Assembly: GCF_022919095.1 (NCBI RefSeq)
Contig: NZ_CP095073.1
Location: 496,001-560,000 of the forward strand
Source of the DNA: Halobacillus salinarum
Lineage (GTDB): Bacteria; Bacillota; Bacilli; Bacillales; Halobacillaceae
Direction of reading: 5' to 3'
Length of the DNA: 64,000 nt
Shown: in pieces, positions 50,777 through 59,827 of the stretch
Layout: each line of letters starts with the position of its first letter
How positions within the stretch are numbered: the first letter of the stretch is position 1
Program-made: the position numbers and the translations under genes
Notes under the pieces: generated by a model
Database searches by the model: none
What the model was told of the DNA's origin: nothing
What the model saw: the letters and a program-made list of their open reading frames with translations, nothing else

Positions 50777-51835
50777 CTAACGAAAAGAGATATCGTATTC
50801 TTCGATGAGGTCTTTCAGAGCAGGTCGTTGATGGCCGCCGCGGCCGGTTATGGATTCAGCCGTAATCAGGGCATTCAAGACAGCTTCTTCAACGGCTTCT
50901 CCCATCGCGCGGAAGGGAAGGTCGATCTCCTCTTCATGGATCATCTGCTGGGTTGCCAGCTGATTGGAATTCTTGTGCGGTATACGATTCACTGTAGAGA
51001 AGCCGATGACGATATCCCCGCTCCCGTGACTAATCGTCGAGCCGGTTCGCGACAGGCCGGTCGCTGCACGTTTCAGAATCCGGTTGAGCTGCCGGTCCGA
51101 AACGGGTAAATCCGTTGCTGTAATGATCATGATCGAGCCTTTATCCTTTTGCTGTTCAACTTTCTCCAGTTTCTCTGCAAGTTCCGTTCCTACAGGACAT
51201 CCTTGAATGGTTAAATCGCTTAACCTGCCAAAATTGGCAAGTACCAGCACTCCGAGCGTATAAGTCCCGTGGGGAAGGGGCATCTGCCTAGAAGCGGTGC
51301 CGATGCCGCCTTTTAACGAATAGCAAACCATGCCTCTTCCTGCGCCGGCACTGCCTTCGTCAAAAGAATCGGAGGCGGTGTTCAGCGCATTCCATACGTG
51401 CTTTTTTGTGACGGCTTGGGCCCGGATATCATTCAAATACATATCGTTGCATTCCCCGATAACCGGGTTGACCGTTCCAGTCGTCCGGCCGATTTCCGGA
51501 TTGTTGCTCAGCATAGATTGAATGAGCGCATCTGCTGCCGTCCCGACATTCAGCGTATTCGTCAGGATGATCGGGGTTTCCAATACGCCGAGTTCATTTA
51601 ATTGAATGGTTCCCATCGTCTTACCGAAGCCGTTTAACACAACGCTCGAAGCTGTTAATTTTTCCTGAAACAGGCTGTCTTGGTGAGGGATGATCGCCGT
51701 AACACCTGTCTGCACAGGCCCGTCACTAAGGGTCACATGACCGACCGTGACTCCTTCTACGTCCGTGATCGCGTTCTTTTTGCCGGGGGTAAGATTCCCG
51801 ATAGTTAATCCGTAGTCTCTGATTCGTTTCTGCAT
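50777..51835 (-). CDS. P1 family aminopeptidase (DmpA-like)
   Basis: 352 residues. DmpA/ornithine-acyltransferase-like Ntn hydrolase: GNLTPGKKNAITDVEGVTVG, VVLNGFGKTMGTIQLNELGV, GSAGAGRGMVCYSLKGGIGT and TDLPVSDRQLNRILKRAATG near the expected self-cleavage region, which would give alpha and beta chains. L-aminopeptidase D-esterase/beta-aminopeptidase activity is typical. RBS AAGGAG before ATG. Confidence 0.9.
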   Translation of the reverse strand: MQKRIRDYGLTIGNLTPGKKNAITDVEGVTVGHVTLSDGPVQTGVTAIIPHQDSLFQEKLTASSVVLNGFGKTMGTIQLNELGVLETPIILTNTLNVGTAADALIQSMLSNNPEIGRTTGTVNPVIGECNDMYLNDIRAQAVTKKHVWNALNTASDSFDEGSAGAGRGMVCYSLKGGIGTASRQMPLPHGTYTLGVLVLANFGRLSDLTIQGCPVGTELAEKLEKVEQQKDKGSIMIITATDLPVSDRQLNRILKRAATGLSRTGSTISHGSGDIVIGFSTVNRIPHKNSNQLATQQMIHEEEIDLPFRAMGEAVEEAVLNALITAESITGRGGHQRPALKDLIEEYDISFR

Positions 51836-51905
51836 AGACGCACTCCTTCCGCTCTCTTAAGGTTCATTGTATCATTAAGGAAGAGCCTAACGGGGAGGGT
51901 GAAGC

Positions 51906-52049
51906 GTGCTGATTTTCTTAGGGTTTCATATTTTGATTGGATTGCTGCTCATCTCTGTCCGCGGCCGGCTGCCGAAGCCGATCATTACCTTTTTTACGGC
52001 TTTTCTCGCTATGAGTTTTATTTATTTCAGCGCTCTCTTGTTATTTTGA
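51906..52049 (+). CDS. 47-residue membrane microprotein
   Basis: GTG at 51906, 6-7 bases after GGGGAGGG. Two hydrophobic helices (IFLGFHILIGLLLISV and PIITFFTAFLAMSFIYFSAL) around a basic RGRLPKP turn. The good RBS and close spacing to a second microprotein with AGGAGG suggest both are real. No family recognised. Confidence 0.6.
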   Translation: MLIFLGFHILIGLLLISVRGRLPKPIITFFTAFLAMSFIYFSALLLF

Positions 52050-52101
52050 ATGGGTTTGACGATGCTGCTTTAAGGAAAAGGTCCTACTAGGAGGCGATCA
52101 T

Positions 52102-52221
52102 ATGGGAATGGCGCTTGGAATTGTGATTTTGTTTGTATTAATCGGAGTGGTCCGGGTGCTGCTTGGTATTCCTTCATCACGCGGCCGAGCCGATCACTAC
52201 CATGACCGTGACTATTCATAA
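52102..52221 (+). CDS. 39-residue membrane microprotein with His/Asp tail
   Basis: ATG at 52102 after AGGAGG. One TM (LGIVILFVLIGVVRVLLGI) and a hydrophilic tail SSRGRADHYHDRDYS rich in His and Asp, which could bind a metal. It follows the 51906 microprotein by 52 bases, likely one transcript ending in the terminator at 52267. Confidence 0.6.
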   Translation: MGMALGIVILFVLIGVVRVLLGIPSSRGRADHYHDRDYS

Positions 52222-52266
52222 GTTCAGGCAGGACTCCTGTCACGAGGAAGAAGTGCTGACTTTTTG

Positions 52267-52309
52267 AAAGCCGCATTGGACGATTTTATCGTTCAATGCG
52301 GCTTTTTTT
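52267..52309 (+). terminator. Rho-independent terminator
   Basis: AAAGCCGCATTG / CAATGCGGCTTT with an inner GACGAT/ATCGTT pairing, followed by TTTTT. Confidence 0.9.
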
Positions 52310-52335
52310 GTCGGGAAAATGGGAAAAACCACTTT

Positions 52336-52353
52336 TTGTGAAAAAAATCACAA
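52336..52353. promoter_or_regulatory. Rex operator upstream of cydA
   Basis: TTGTGA-N6-TCACAA is a perfect match to the Rex consensus half-sites. It is about 140 bases upstream of cydA, fitting NADH/NAD-dependent repression as known for cydABCD in B. subtilis. Confidence 0.85.
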
Positions 52354-52495
52354 CTGTCACAAATTCGCTACATAGCTGTAACAATTTAGCCAAATCCATC
52401 CAGCACAGAGAACAGTTTTTTCGGATACAATAATCATGTGAAGTATCGAGCAAAGGTTACTATTTAACTATTAATTCAAGTGCGGAGGGAAGCTT

Positions 52496-53893
52496 ATGAA
52501 TGAACTCATGCTGGCAAGGCTGCAATTTGGCGCAACTACAATTTTTCACTTTTTATTTGTGCCGTTATCCATCGGCTTAGTGTTCATGGTCGCTTTAATG
52601 GAAACATTCTACGTTGTGAAAGGTCAGGAAATTTACAAGAAGATGGCTAAGTTCTGGGGGCATTTATTTCTTATTAATTTTGCCGTTGGCGTCGTGACCG
52701 GAATCATTCAGGAGTTTCAGTTTGGCATGAACTGGTCGGAGTATTCCAGGTTTGTAGGCGACGTGTTTGGGGCTCCGCTTGCGATTGAAGCGCTCCTTGC
52801 CTTTTTTATGGAATCCACGTTTATCGGGTTATGGATTTTCGGCTGGGACCGGTTATCAAAAAAAGTTCATTTAGCCTGCATCTGGCTCGTTTCTCTAGGG
52901 ACGGTGCTGTCTGCGATGTGGATTTTGGCTGCCAACTCATTCATGCAGGAGCCGGTCGGCTTTGCGATGAACAACGGCAGAGCCGAGATGAACGACTTTT
53001 TCGCGCTGTTAACAAATCCACAGTTTCTAGTCGAGTTTCCTCACGTCATCTTTGGTGCGCTTGCGACAGGAGCCTTTTTTATCGGCGGGGTCAGTGCCGT
53101 CAAGCTTTTGAAAAAACAGGAAGTTCAGTTTTTTAAGAAGTCCTTTTCCATGGCGATGGTCATCGCTTTAATTGCCGGAATGGGAGTCGCCTTCAGCGGG
53201 CATTCTCAGGCGAAGCATTTAATGGAATCCCAGCCGATGAAAATGGCAGCGAGTGAAGCGCTCTGGGAAGACAGCGGAGATCCTGCGAGCTGGACGATTT
53301 TTGCAGGTATCAATACAGAGGAAGAAAAGAACGATTTTCAAATCGCTGTCCCGTTTGCGCTCAGCTACCTTGCTTATGAGAAGTTTTCCGGCGAAGTCCC
53401 TGGCATTCACACGCTGCAAAAGCAGTATGAACAGAAATACGGGGAAGGAAACTACATTCCGCCGGTGAAAACGACGTTCTGGAGCTTCCGGATTATGGCT
53501 GGTGCCGGCCTGTTAATGATCTTAATGAGCATGATGGCGCTTTGGTACAACTTCAAAGAACGGCTGATGGAGAAAAAAGGGTTTCTAAGGGTGATGGTGG
53601 CTATGATCTCGTTCCCGTTTCTTGCGAATACGGCGGGGTGGGTCATGACTGAAATCGGCCGGCAGCCGTGGACGGTGTTCGGGCTGATGACGACTTCCGC
53701 TTCCGTTTCGCCGAACGTGTCTGTCGAGTCCCTGCTGTTTTCCTTGATTACGTTTACGTTGATTTATCTCGTGCTTGCGATCGTGCTCGTTTATTTATTC
53801 GTCCGTGAAATTAAGAAGGGAACAGAACACGAAGAGCAAGCCAAGGATCCTCGTCGATCCATCGATCCATTTGAGAAGGAGGTCATGCAATAA
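52496..53893 (+). CDS. cydA: Cytochrome bd ubiquinol oxidase subunit I
   Basis: 465 residues with nine TM segments. MNELMLARLQFGATTIFHFL holds the haem His near 18; GFAMNNGRAEMNDF and the methionine/glutamate regions for haem b558 follow. The Q-loop is short, as in Bacillus-type bd oxidases. Catalyses quinol oxidation with oxygen reduction. GGAGGG before ATG; the stop overlaps the cydB start (TAATG). Confidence 0.95.
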   Translation: MNELMLARLQFGATTIFHFLFVPLSIGLVFMVALMETFYVVKGQEIYKKMAKFWGHLFLINFAVGVVTGIIQEFQFGMNWSEYSRFVGDVFGAPLAIEALLAFFMESTFIGLWIFGWDRLSKKVHLACIWLVSLGTVLSAMWILAANSFMQEPVGFAMNNGRAEMNDFFALLTNPQFLVEFPHVIFGALATGAFFIGGVSAVKLLKKQEVQFFKKSFSMAMVIALIAGMGVAFSGHSQAKHLMESQPMKMAASEALWEDSGDPASWTIFAGINTEEEKNDFQIAVPFALSYLAYEKFSGEVPGIHTLQKQYEQKYGEGNYIPPVKTTFWSFRIMAGAGLLMILMSMMALWYNFKERLMEKKGFLRVMVAMISFPFLANTAGWVMTEIGRQPWTVFGLMTTSASVSPNVSVESLLFSLITFTLIYLVLAIVLVYLFVREIKKGTEHEEQAKDPRRSIDPFEKEVMQ

Positions 53894-54903
53894 TGGAGCT
53901 TAGTGAACTATGGTTTATGCTGGTGGCGGTATTATTTATCGGTTTCTTTTTTCTTGAAGGATTTGATTTCGGCGTTGGGATGGCCACCCGGTTTCTCGGG
54001 AGAAATGATTTCGAACGGAGAATTCTCGTCAATACGATCGGGCCGTTCTGGGATGCCAATGAAGTGTGGCTGTTAACCGGGGGCGGGGCCATTTTCGCAG
54101 CTTTTCCTCATTGGTACGCGACGATGTTCAGTGGCTATTACGTGCCCTTTGTCTTTGTCCTGCTTGCCTTGATCGGCCGCGGGGTGGCGTTTGAATTTCG
54201 AGGCAAAGTGAAAACAAGAGCCTGGACCAAAGCCTGGGACTGGGTGGTGTTTATCGGTAGCCTCCTGCCGCCGTTTTTGTTCGGGGTGCTGTTCACAAGT
54301 CTTCTACGCGGCATGCCGATTGACGGTTCGATGACGATGCGGGCGGGGTTCAGCGATTTTGTCAACCTCTATACCGTAACCGGCGGAGTTACTGTGACGC
54401 TGCTCTGCTTCCTGCACGGTCTCGTGTTCCTCACCTTGCGTACGGTCGGTGATTTACAGATGAGGGCACGTGAGCTTGCCCACACCATGGTTTATGTCGT
54501 ACTTGCCGCGCTTGTCGCGCTCGTCAGTCTGTCTATATTGGAAACGGATTTGTTTACCTACCACGGCGAAATCACTATAGTCATGGCCGCTTTCATCGTC
54601 ATCAGTTACGGAGTATCTGCCGCCATGCTCGGGAAGAAACGGGACGGCTTGGCATTTTTCTTCAGCGGGTTAGGGATCATGACGACCGTGGCGACTATTT
54701 TCACTGGATTGTTTCCACGAGTCATGGTCAGCTCTTTGAACAGTACGTATAATTTAACCGTTTATAACGCAGCTTCAGGTCCGTATTCCCTGAAAGTGAT
54801 GACGATCGTTGCGCTCACTTTACTGCCGTTTGTACTCGGCTATCAGATTTGGAGCTATTATGTGTTCCGTAAACGTGTGGACGGGAAGGATATGGTCTAC
54901 TAA
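53893..54903 (+). CDS. cydB: Cytochrome bd ubiquinol oxidase subunit II
   Basis: 336 residues, eight TM segments. Family marks: FFFLEGFDFGVGMATRFLGR, NTIGPFWDANEVWLLTGGGA, FAAFPHWYATMFSGYYVPF and RGVAFEFRGK. Overlaps cydA by one base and cydD by one base, a coupled operon. Confidence 0.95.
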   Translation: MELSELWFMLVAVLFIGFFFLEGFDFGVGMATRFLGRNDFERRILVNTIGPFWDANEVWLLTGGGAIFAAFPHWYATMFSGYYVPFVFVLLALIGRGVAFEFRGKVKTRAWTKAWDWVVFIGSLLPPFLFGVLFTSLLRGMPIDGSMTMRAGFSDFVNLYTVTGGVTVTLLCFLHGLVFLTLRTVGDLQMRARELAHTMVYVVLAALVALVSLSILETDLFTYHGEITIVMAAFIVISYGVSAAMLGKKRDGLAFFFSGLGIMTTVATIFTGLFPRVMVSSLNSTYNLTVYNAASGPYSLKVMTIVALTLLPFVLGYQIWSYYVFRKRVDGKDMVY

Positions 54904-56665
54904 TGGACAGAGAACTGTTTCGCGAGCGAGGGATGAAACGAATGACAGCTGTACTGGTCGGATTGACAATCCTGCAGGGCCTGGCGATTATATACCAGGC
55001 CGTGCTCCTTTCAGCTGTGATTGCCCATCTCTTTCAAAAAGGGGCCGTCGAGGATGTCCTTGTGGAAATTGCCGGGTTTGGCTTTTGTTTTATCTTAAGA
55101 CACCTCATTCATGGGTTTAAAGATCAAGCAGTGTATCACTTTGCCAGCAAAACCAGCAAGGAACTCCGCCGGGAAGTGCTGGAAAACCTGTTTCATTTAG
55201 GACCGCCAGCAGCAAGAAAACTCGGCACCGGCAATGTCGTGACGCTGGTGATTGAAGGGGTGACCCAATTCAGGCAGTATCTCGTGCTTTTTCTTCCTAA
55301 AATGGCGAACATGGCTGTGCTTCCTGCAATGATAGGATTTTATATTTTATTCAAGGATTTAACCTCAGCTGTCGTTCTGTTTGTCACCATCCCTGTCTTA
55401 GTCGGGTTTATGATTCTGCTCGGCCTCGCTGCCAAAAAGAAATCCGATAAGCAGTGGTCGATGTATAAAGTGCTTTCCAATCACTTTGTAGATTCGCTGA
55501 GAGGCTTGGAAACACTGAAGTATTTAGGCTTGAGCCGCTCTCATACGGAGAAAATAAATACCGTCAGTGAACGCTACCGGACGTCTACAATGGGAACCTT
55601 GCGCGTTGCGTTTCTTTCTTCCTTTGCGATGGATTTCTTTACAATGCTCTCTGTCGCAACGGTTGCCGTTTTTCTCGGACTGCGATTAGTCAACGGGAGA
55701 TCCTGCTTGAACCTGCGCTTGCGATCTTAATCCTTGCTCCTGAATATTTTCTTCCTGTCCGGGAGATTGGCTCGGATTACCACGCTACGTTAAATGGGAA
55801 AGAAGCCGGGCGCAAGCTGAAGGGAATCGCCGCCATGCCCCGGTTGAAAGATGAACAGAAGCTTCCGGTTGGGAACTGGGACAATGATTCAGAGTTGAAG
55901 CTTCGTTCCGTAACGGTGCAGCATGAAGCGGCAGAGACTCCTTGTCTGCAAAAGGTCGACCTATCTGTAAAAGGTTTTCAAAAAATTGGCGTCGTCGGAG
56001 AAAGCGGGGCAGGGAAATCCAGCTTAATCGAATTTATCGTCGGGTTCGTGGAAGCGGAGCGGGGAAGAGCGGAAATCGGCGGTCAGTCGTTTACGCATTT
56101 ACAGCGTCATGACTGGCAGAGCCAGCTTAGTTACCTGCCGCAGCATCCTTACTTATTCGAAGGGTCGCTGTTAGACAACATCCGGTTTTACGAGCCAACA
56201 GCGACCTTGAAGGAAGCAGAGGCAGCCGCTGTTAAAGCTGGTTTAGGTGATTTGCTGCAGGAGCTTCCTGATGGATTGGATGAAAAAATCGGCGAAGGCG
56301 GGCGGGCCGTAAGTGGCGGTCAGGCTCAGCGGATTGCTGTGGCCCGTGCTTTTCTTGCAGACCGTCCGATTCTGCTTCTCGATGAACCGACTGCGCATTT
56401 GGACATTGAAACAGAATACCAGATCAAGCCGCAGCTGCTTCACTTGTTTGAGGGGAAAGTGGTGTTTCTCGCTACTCACCGGCTGCACTGGATGCAGGAT
56501 ATGGACTATATTTATTTTTTACAAGATGGAGAAGTGATAGAAGAAGGCACGCATGAACAGCTCATGTGGCGAAGAGGTGCTTACTACGCCATGGTGGAGG
56601 CGCAAAGGGGGAATAGCAATGAGGAAAAACGGATGGGTCCTGCCTTATTTACGAGAGAATCATAG
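54903..56665 (+). pseudogene. cydD: cydD, frameshifted (thiol reductant ABC exporter subunit)
   Basis: The frame from ATG 54903 encodes the CydD membrane half (LTILQGLAIIYQAVLLSAVI, GTGNVVTLVIEGVTQFRQYL, LSNHFVDSLRGLETLKYLGL) but shifts after LRLVNG near 55695-55697, where GGG would need a fourth G. With one base added, the frame runs on as EILLEPALAILILAPEYFLP to the ATPase domain: Walker A GESGAGKSS, signature VSGGQAQR, Walker B LLLDEPTAHLD. As read, both halves are separate frames and the first ends at 55730. A deleted G, a sequencing error or a slip site are the options. The 3' end overlaps cydC by 47 bases. Confidence 0.88.
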
Positions 56666-58364
56666 ACTCTTAACGATCGTTCTCCTGTTAGGAGCGTTTG
56701 CTTCCATTTCAGCTGCTCTCTTAATGTTTACGTCCGGCTTTCTTATTTCAAAAGCCGCGACCAAACCGGAAAATTTATTAATGATCTATGTACCGATCGT
56801 AGCTGTACGGACCTTTGGCATCGGCCGTTCGGTGCTGCGCTATGCGGAAAGACTAACCAGTCACAATGTCGTCTTGAAGATTCTTTCGAATATGAGACTA
56901 AGAGTTTACCAGCTGGTCGAACCGAAAGTATTGACGGCGCGTTTTAAGATGAACACAGGCGAGCTGCTCGGTGTTCTTGCAGAGGACGTGGAGCGGCTGC
57001 AGGATATTTATTTAAAAACCGTCTTTCCAAGTCTGATTGCTCTTTTTCTCTATTGTTTATCGATCGTAACTCTCGGATTCTATTCATGGCCCTTTGCCAT
57101 CCTGATGGCAGTGTATGCAGGCGTGCTCGTGTTCGTCTATCCATTCCTTTCCCTGCTTGTCACAAAGGCTAGAGTCGCCCGCATGAAAACAGGAAAACAA
57201 GAATTGTACAAACGTTTGATTAATGCAATTATGGGCATCAGCGACTGGCAGGCAAGCGGCCGGGCAGCGGATTTCATCGACGATTATGAACAAGCAGAAG
57301 CATACCAGCAGGAGCTCGACAGGAAACAGAGCAGCTTCGTACGCTGGAGGAATTTTTCCGCTCAGGTGGTAGTAGCGGCCATGGTGATCTCCATGTTCAT
57401 TTGGAGCTCAGGGCTGAGTGAAGCTGGAAGTCTTGCTCCAACGTTCATCGCTGCGTTTGTACTCGTCTTATTTCCGCTGACTGAGGCTTTTCTGCCTCTG
57501 TCCAGTGCAGTAAGTGAGCTCCCAGCCTATCAAAGCTCGATCGACCGGCTGCATGGGCTTGGTGATGCGGCAGAGGCTGAGCCTGTGGAAGCCATCCTTG
57601 CTGAACGGAATGACCAGGGGGTGACCCTGTCGTTGAATCACGTTTCGTTTACCTATGAGCACAAAACCATTCTGGAGGATCTTTCTTTTACTTTAAAGCC
57701 AGGGGAGAAAGCCGCTCTCCTAGGTCCGAGCGGTGCAGGGAAGTCGACCATCCTTAAGCTGGTGGAAGGCGTCCTACGTCCGGACGGCGGCAGCGTAACG
57801 ATTAAAGGTGTGCAGACGGCAAGGATAGGGGCTGATATTTCGAATTGGGTTGCTGTCTTAAACCAGCAGCCGCACTTGTTTAATACCACGGTCCTGAACA
57901 ATATTCGATTAGGAAAACCGAACGCCACAGATGAAGAAGTCTACTGGGCGGCTAAACAAGTGAAGCTTCATGAGCATATTCAGTCGCTTCCGGAAGGCTA
58001 TCAAACGCCGATGCACGAAATGGGTACCCGTTTTTCCGGGGGCCAGAGACAGCGGATTGCGCTTGCCAGAATCCTGTTACAGGATGCACCGGTCGTCATT
58101 CTTGATGAACCAACGATCGGGCTTGACCCAATTACCGAAAAAGAACTGCTGGCAACGATCTTTGAAGTCCTGGACGGGAAAACGGTGCTGTGGATTACCC
58201 ACCACCTGGCTTCGATTCATTTAACCGACCGGGTGCTCTTTTTAGAACAAGGCAAGCTTATCTTTGCCGATAGCCATGAGCGCTTGCTTCACGACAACGA
58301 AAGATACGCACGTTTGTATGCTCTGGATCATCCATTTGGTTCACCGCTTACCTTTGACATATAA
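56619..58364 (+). CDS. cydC: Thiol reductant ABC exporter subunit CydC
   Basis: 581 residues from ATG at 56619 (AAGGGGG). Six TM segments with RYAERLTSHNVVLKILSNMR, then ATPase: Walker A GPSGAGKST, signature FSGGQRQRIALAR, Walker B VVILDEPTIGLD, H-loop THHLASIH. CydDC exports cysteine/glutathione and is needed for bd oxidase assembly. This subunit looks intact even though cydD is frameshifted. Its 3' end contains the promoter of the following SRPBCC gene. Confidence 0.93.
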   Translation: MRKNGWVLPYLRENHRLLTIVLLLGAFASISAALLMFTSGFLISKAATKPENLLMIYVPIVAVRTFGIGRSVLRYAERLTSHNVVLKILSNMRLRVYQLVEPKVLTARFKMNTGELLGVLAEDVERLQDIYLKTVFPSLIALFLYCLSIVTLGFYSWPFAILMAVYAGVLVFVYPFLSLLVTKARVARMKTGKQELYKRLINAIMGISDWQASGRAADFIDDYEQAEAYQQELDRKQSSFVRWRNFSAQVVVAAMVISMFIWSSGLSEAGSLAPTFIAAFVLVLFPLTEAFLPLSSAVSELPAYQSSIDRLHGLGDAAEAEPVEAILAERNDQGVTLSLNHVSFTYEHKTILEDLSFTLKPGEKAALLGPSGAGKSTILKLVEGVLRPDGGSVTIKGVQTARIGADISNWVAVLNQQPHLFNTTVLNNIRLGKPNATDEEVYWAAKQVKLHEHIQSLPEGYQTPMHEMGTRFSGGQRQRIALARILLQDAPVVILDEPTIGLDPITEKELLATIFEVLDGKTVLWITHHLASIHLTDRVLFLEQGKLIFADSHERLLHDNERYARLYALDHPFGSPLTFDI

Positions 58365-58407
58365 CCATTTGGTGTTATAATCTTAGATATAACCAAAAGG
58401 TGTTATA
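58354..58407 (+). promoter_or_regulatory. Promoter with tandem ArsR-type operators
   Basis: TTGACA (58354-58359) and TATAAT (58376-58381) are 16 bases apart. Two near-palindromes TATAACC-ATTT-GGTGTTATA (58360-58379) and TATAACC-AAAA-GGTGTTATA (58388-58407) lie 28 bases apart; the first fills the spacer exactly. This predicts tight repression of the SRPBCC-ArsR pair by its own ArsR. The promoter lies inside the end of cydC. Confidence 0.78.
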
Positions 58408-58422
58408 AAAAGGAGGAAGCTG

Positions 58423-58845
58423 ATGAGCCAGAACGTACAGGAAATAAGGAAGCAGGCTGTTTTTAATGCCCCCATTAAAAAAGTATGGAAAGCCGTCGCG
58501 ACAGCGGAAGGTATCGAATCTTGGTTTATGCCGAACGACTTTCAACCCGTGGAGGGGCATGAATTCGTCATTGAATCCCAATATGAAACCTCGCGCTGTA
58601 AAGTGTTAAAAGTTGATGAACCGCATGAAGTGTCGTTCACCTGGGGGGAGCAGGGCTGGGTGGTTACCTTTACTTTAAAAGAAGTTGACGGGAAAACTGA
58701 GTTCACCCTCGTCCACTCAGGCTGGGGAGACCCTGATGAACTCATGCGTCCGACGACGAGAACACAACAAGACGTACGGGATACGATGAATGGCGGCTGG
58801 GAGAAGCTTGTTGATCGCGCCCTTCGCAAGGCAGTGGAGAACTAA
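58423..58845 (+). CDS. SRPBCC/AHSA1 domain protein
   Basis: 140 residues. AHSA1 marks: FNAPIKKVWKAVATAEGIES, WFMPNDFQPVEGHEF, DEPHEVSFTWGEQGWVVTFT, and C-terminal MNGGWEKLVDRALRKAV. AAGGAGG before ATG. Coupled to the following ArsR gene (TAATG). Probably a ligand-binding protein. Confidence 0.9.
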   Translation: MSQNVQEIRKQAVFNAPIKKVWKAVATAEGIESWFMPNDFQPVEGHEFVIESQYETSRCKVLKVDEPHEVSFTWGEQGWVVTFTLKEVDGKTEFTLVHSGWGDPDELMRPTTRTQQDVRDTMNGGWEKLVDRALRKAVEN

Positions 58846-59165
58846 TGGCCGCTGCACAGAAGCACGACGTGTATCAGGCGATTGCTGATCCGACGAGAAG
58901 AAAGATGCTGAAGCTGCTTGCGGAAGGCAATTACTCGATTACAGAGATCGCAGGTCAATTCCCCGTCAGCCGTACCGCTGTCGTAAAGCATTTACAGGTC
59001 TTATCGGATGCAAGTCTGGTGGCCGACCGGAAAGCGGGCAGGGAAAAGATTTATTCTCTCAAAGCGGATGAATTGCTCGAAGTCCAGGAGTGGCTCTCGT
59101 TCTTCGAGCAGTACTGGGATAATAAGCTCGCAAAGCTGAAGCATATTGTTGAGAACGAGGAATAG
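58845..59165 (+). CDS. ArsR family regulator (SRPBCC-linked)
   Basis: 106 residues: QAIADPTRRKMLKLLAEGNY, SITEIAGQFPVSRTAVVKHL, QVLSDASLVADRKAGREKIY, then EVQEWLSFFEQYWDNKLAKL. No metal-site cysteines. Overlaps the SRPBCC gene by one base. Candidate repressor of the tandem operators at 58360 and 58388. Confidence 0.92.
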   Translation: MAAAQKHDVYQAIADPTRRKMLKLLAEGNYSITEIAGQFPVSRTAVVKHLQVLSDASLVADRKAGREKIYSLKADELLEVQEWLSFFEQYWDNKLAKLKHIVENEE

Positions 59166-59345
59166 CAGGTTGAAATTTATAAGAGGGAAAGCGAGCGTTC
59201 CCTCTTATAACGGCTGTTTTTTTGCAGGAAGATTGCAGGGGATTACAGATCATAGGCCGTCGGTCCTGAACTTTGAAATGTACTGATCCAAGTTGAACTC
59301 TCCTCCGAAAGCTAAGTGAAACTATTTTAAAGGAGGAGATTTATC

Positions 59346-59753
59346 ATGATGAAAACTGTAGCAGCAACTGGATTAGCGTTATCTTTAGGATTTGCGAGTT
59401 TAGGAAGTGTATCAGCACATGAAGACAACAGTACGAGCATTGACCTCCAGACGAAAGTAGAAGCCGCGATTGACGACGGCGAAACCGTAACGAAAAGTAA
59501 ACTTGAAGCTTGGGCCGAAGCGAACAATTGGGAAATGGAAGATCTGCAAGCCTGGGCAAAAGCAGAAGGCATGACTGAAACAGATCTTCAACATTGGGCC
59601 GAAGACAACGGCTGGAGTGAAGAAGAGAGTGCGAAGCTAGACTTAAACGTTGATGCTGATATCGACTTGGACAACCTGCTTGAAAGTGATGATGACGAGT
59701 ATGGAGATGACGACGACGGATTGATCGGCGGCATCCTTGGCGATATCCTGTAA
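59346..59753 (+). CDS. Secreted acidic protein with three short helical repeats
   Basis: 135 residues (134 from the second ATG at 59349). Signal peptide cut at SVSAHED. The mature protein has three repeats of ~15 residues: LEAWAEANNWEMED, LQAWAKAEGMTETD, LQHWAEDNGWSEEE, each with W-A at fixed positions. The end is very Asp-rich (DVDADIDLDN, DDDEYGDDDDG), suggesting cation binding or adaptation to salt, then a GLIGGILGDIL tail. No family recognised. RBS GGAGGAG. It stands between two SRPBCC/ArsR pairs but has its own terminator. Confidence 0.8.
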   Translation: MMKTVAATGLALSLGFASLGSVSAHEDNSTSIDLQTKVEAAIDDGETVTKSKLEAWAEANNWEMEDLQAWAKAEGMTETDLQHWAEDNGWSEEESAKLDLNVDADIDLDNLLESDDDEYGDDDDGLIGGILGDIL

Positions 59754-59765
59754 TAAGAACACAAA

Positions 59766-59793
59766 GGCTGGGTGCACTCACCCAGTCTTTTTT
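59766..59793 (+). terminator. Terminator of acidic repeat protein gene
   Basis: GGCTGGGTG / CACCCAGTC with loop CACT and following TTTTTT. Confidence 0.85.
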
Positions 59794-59797
59794 ATAC

Positions 59798-59827
59798 TTG
59801 AAAGGCAACCTTTTGTTTGCATATAAT
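59798..59827 (+). promoter_or_regulatory. Promoter with ArsR-type operator
   Basis: TTGAAA (59798-59803) and TATAAT (59822-59827), spacing 18. GCAACC-TTTT-GTTTGC (59805-59820) between them is a one-mismatch palindrome, like the GCAACC-N4-GGTTGC sites of SRPBCC-linked ArsR genes. Confidence 0.7.
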
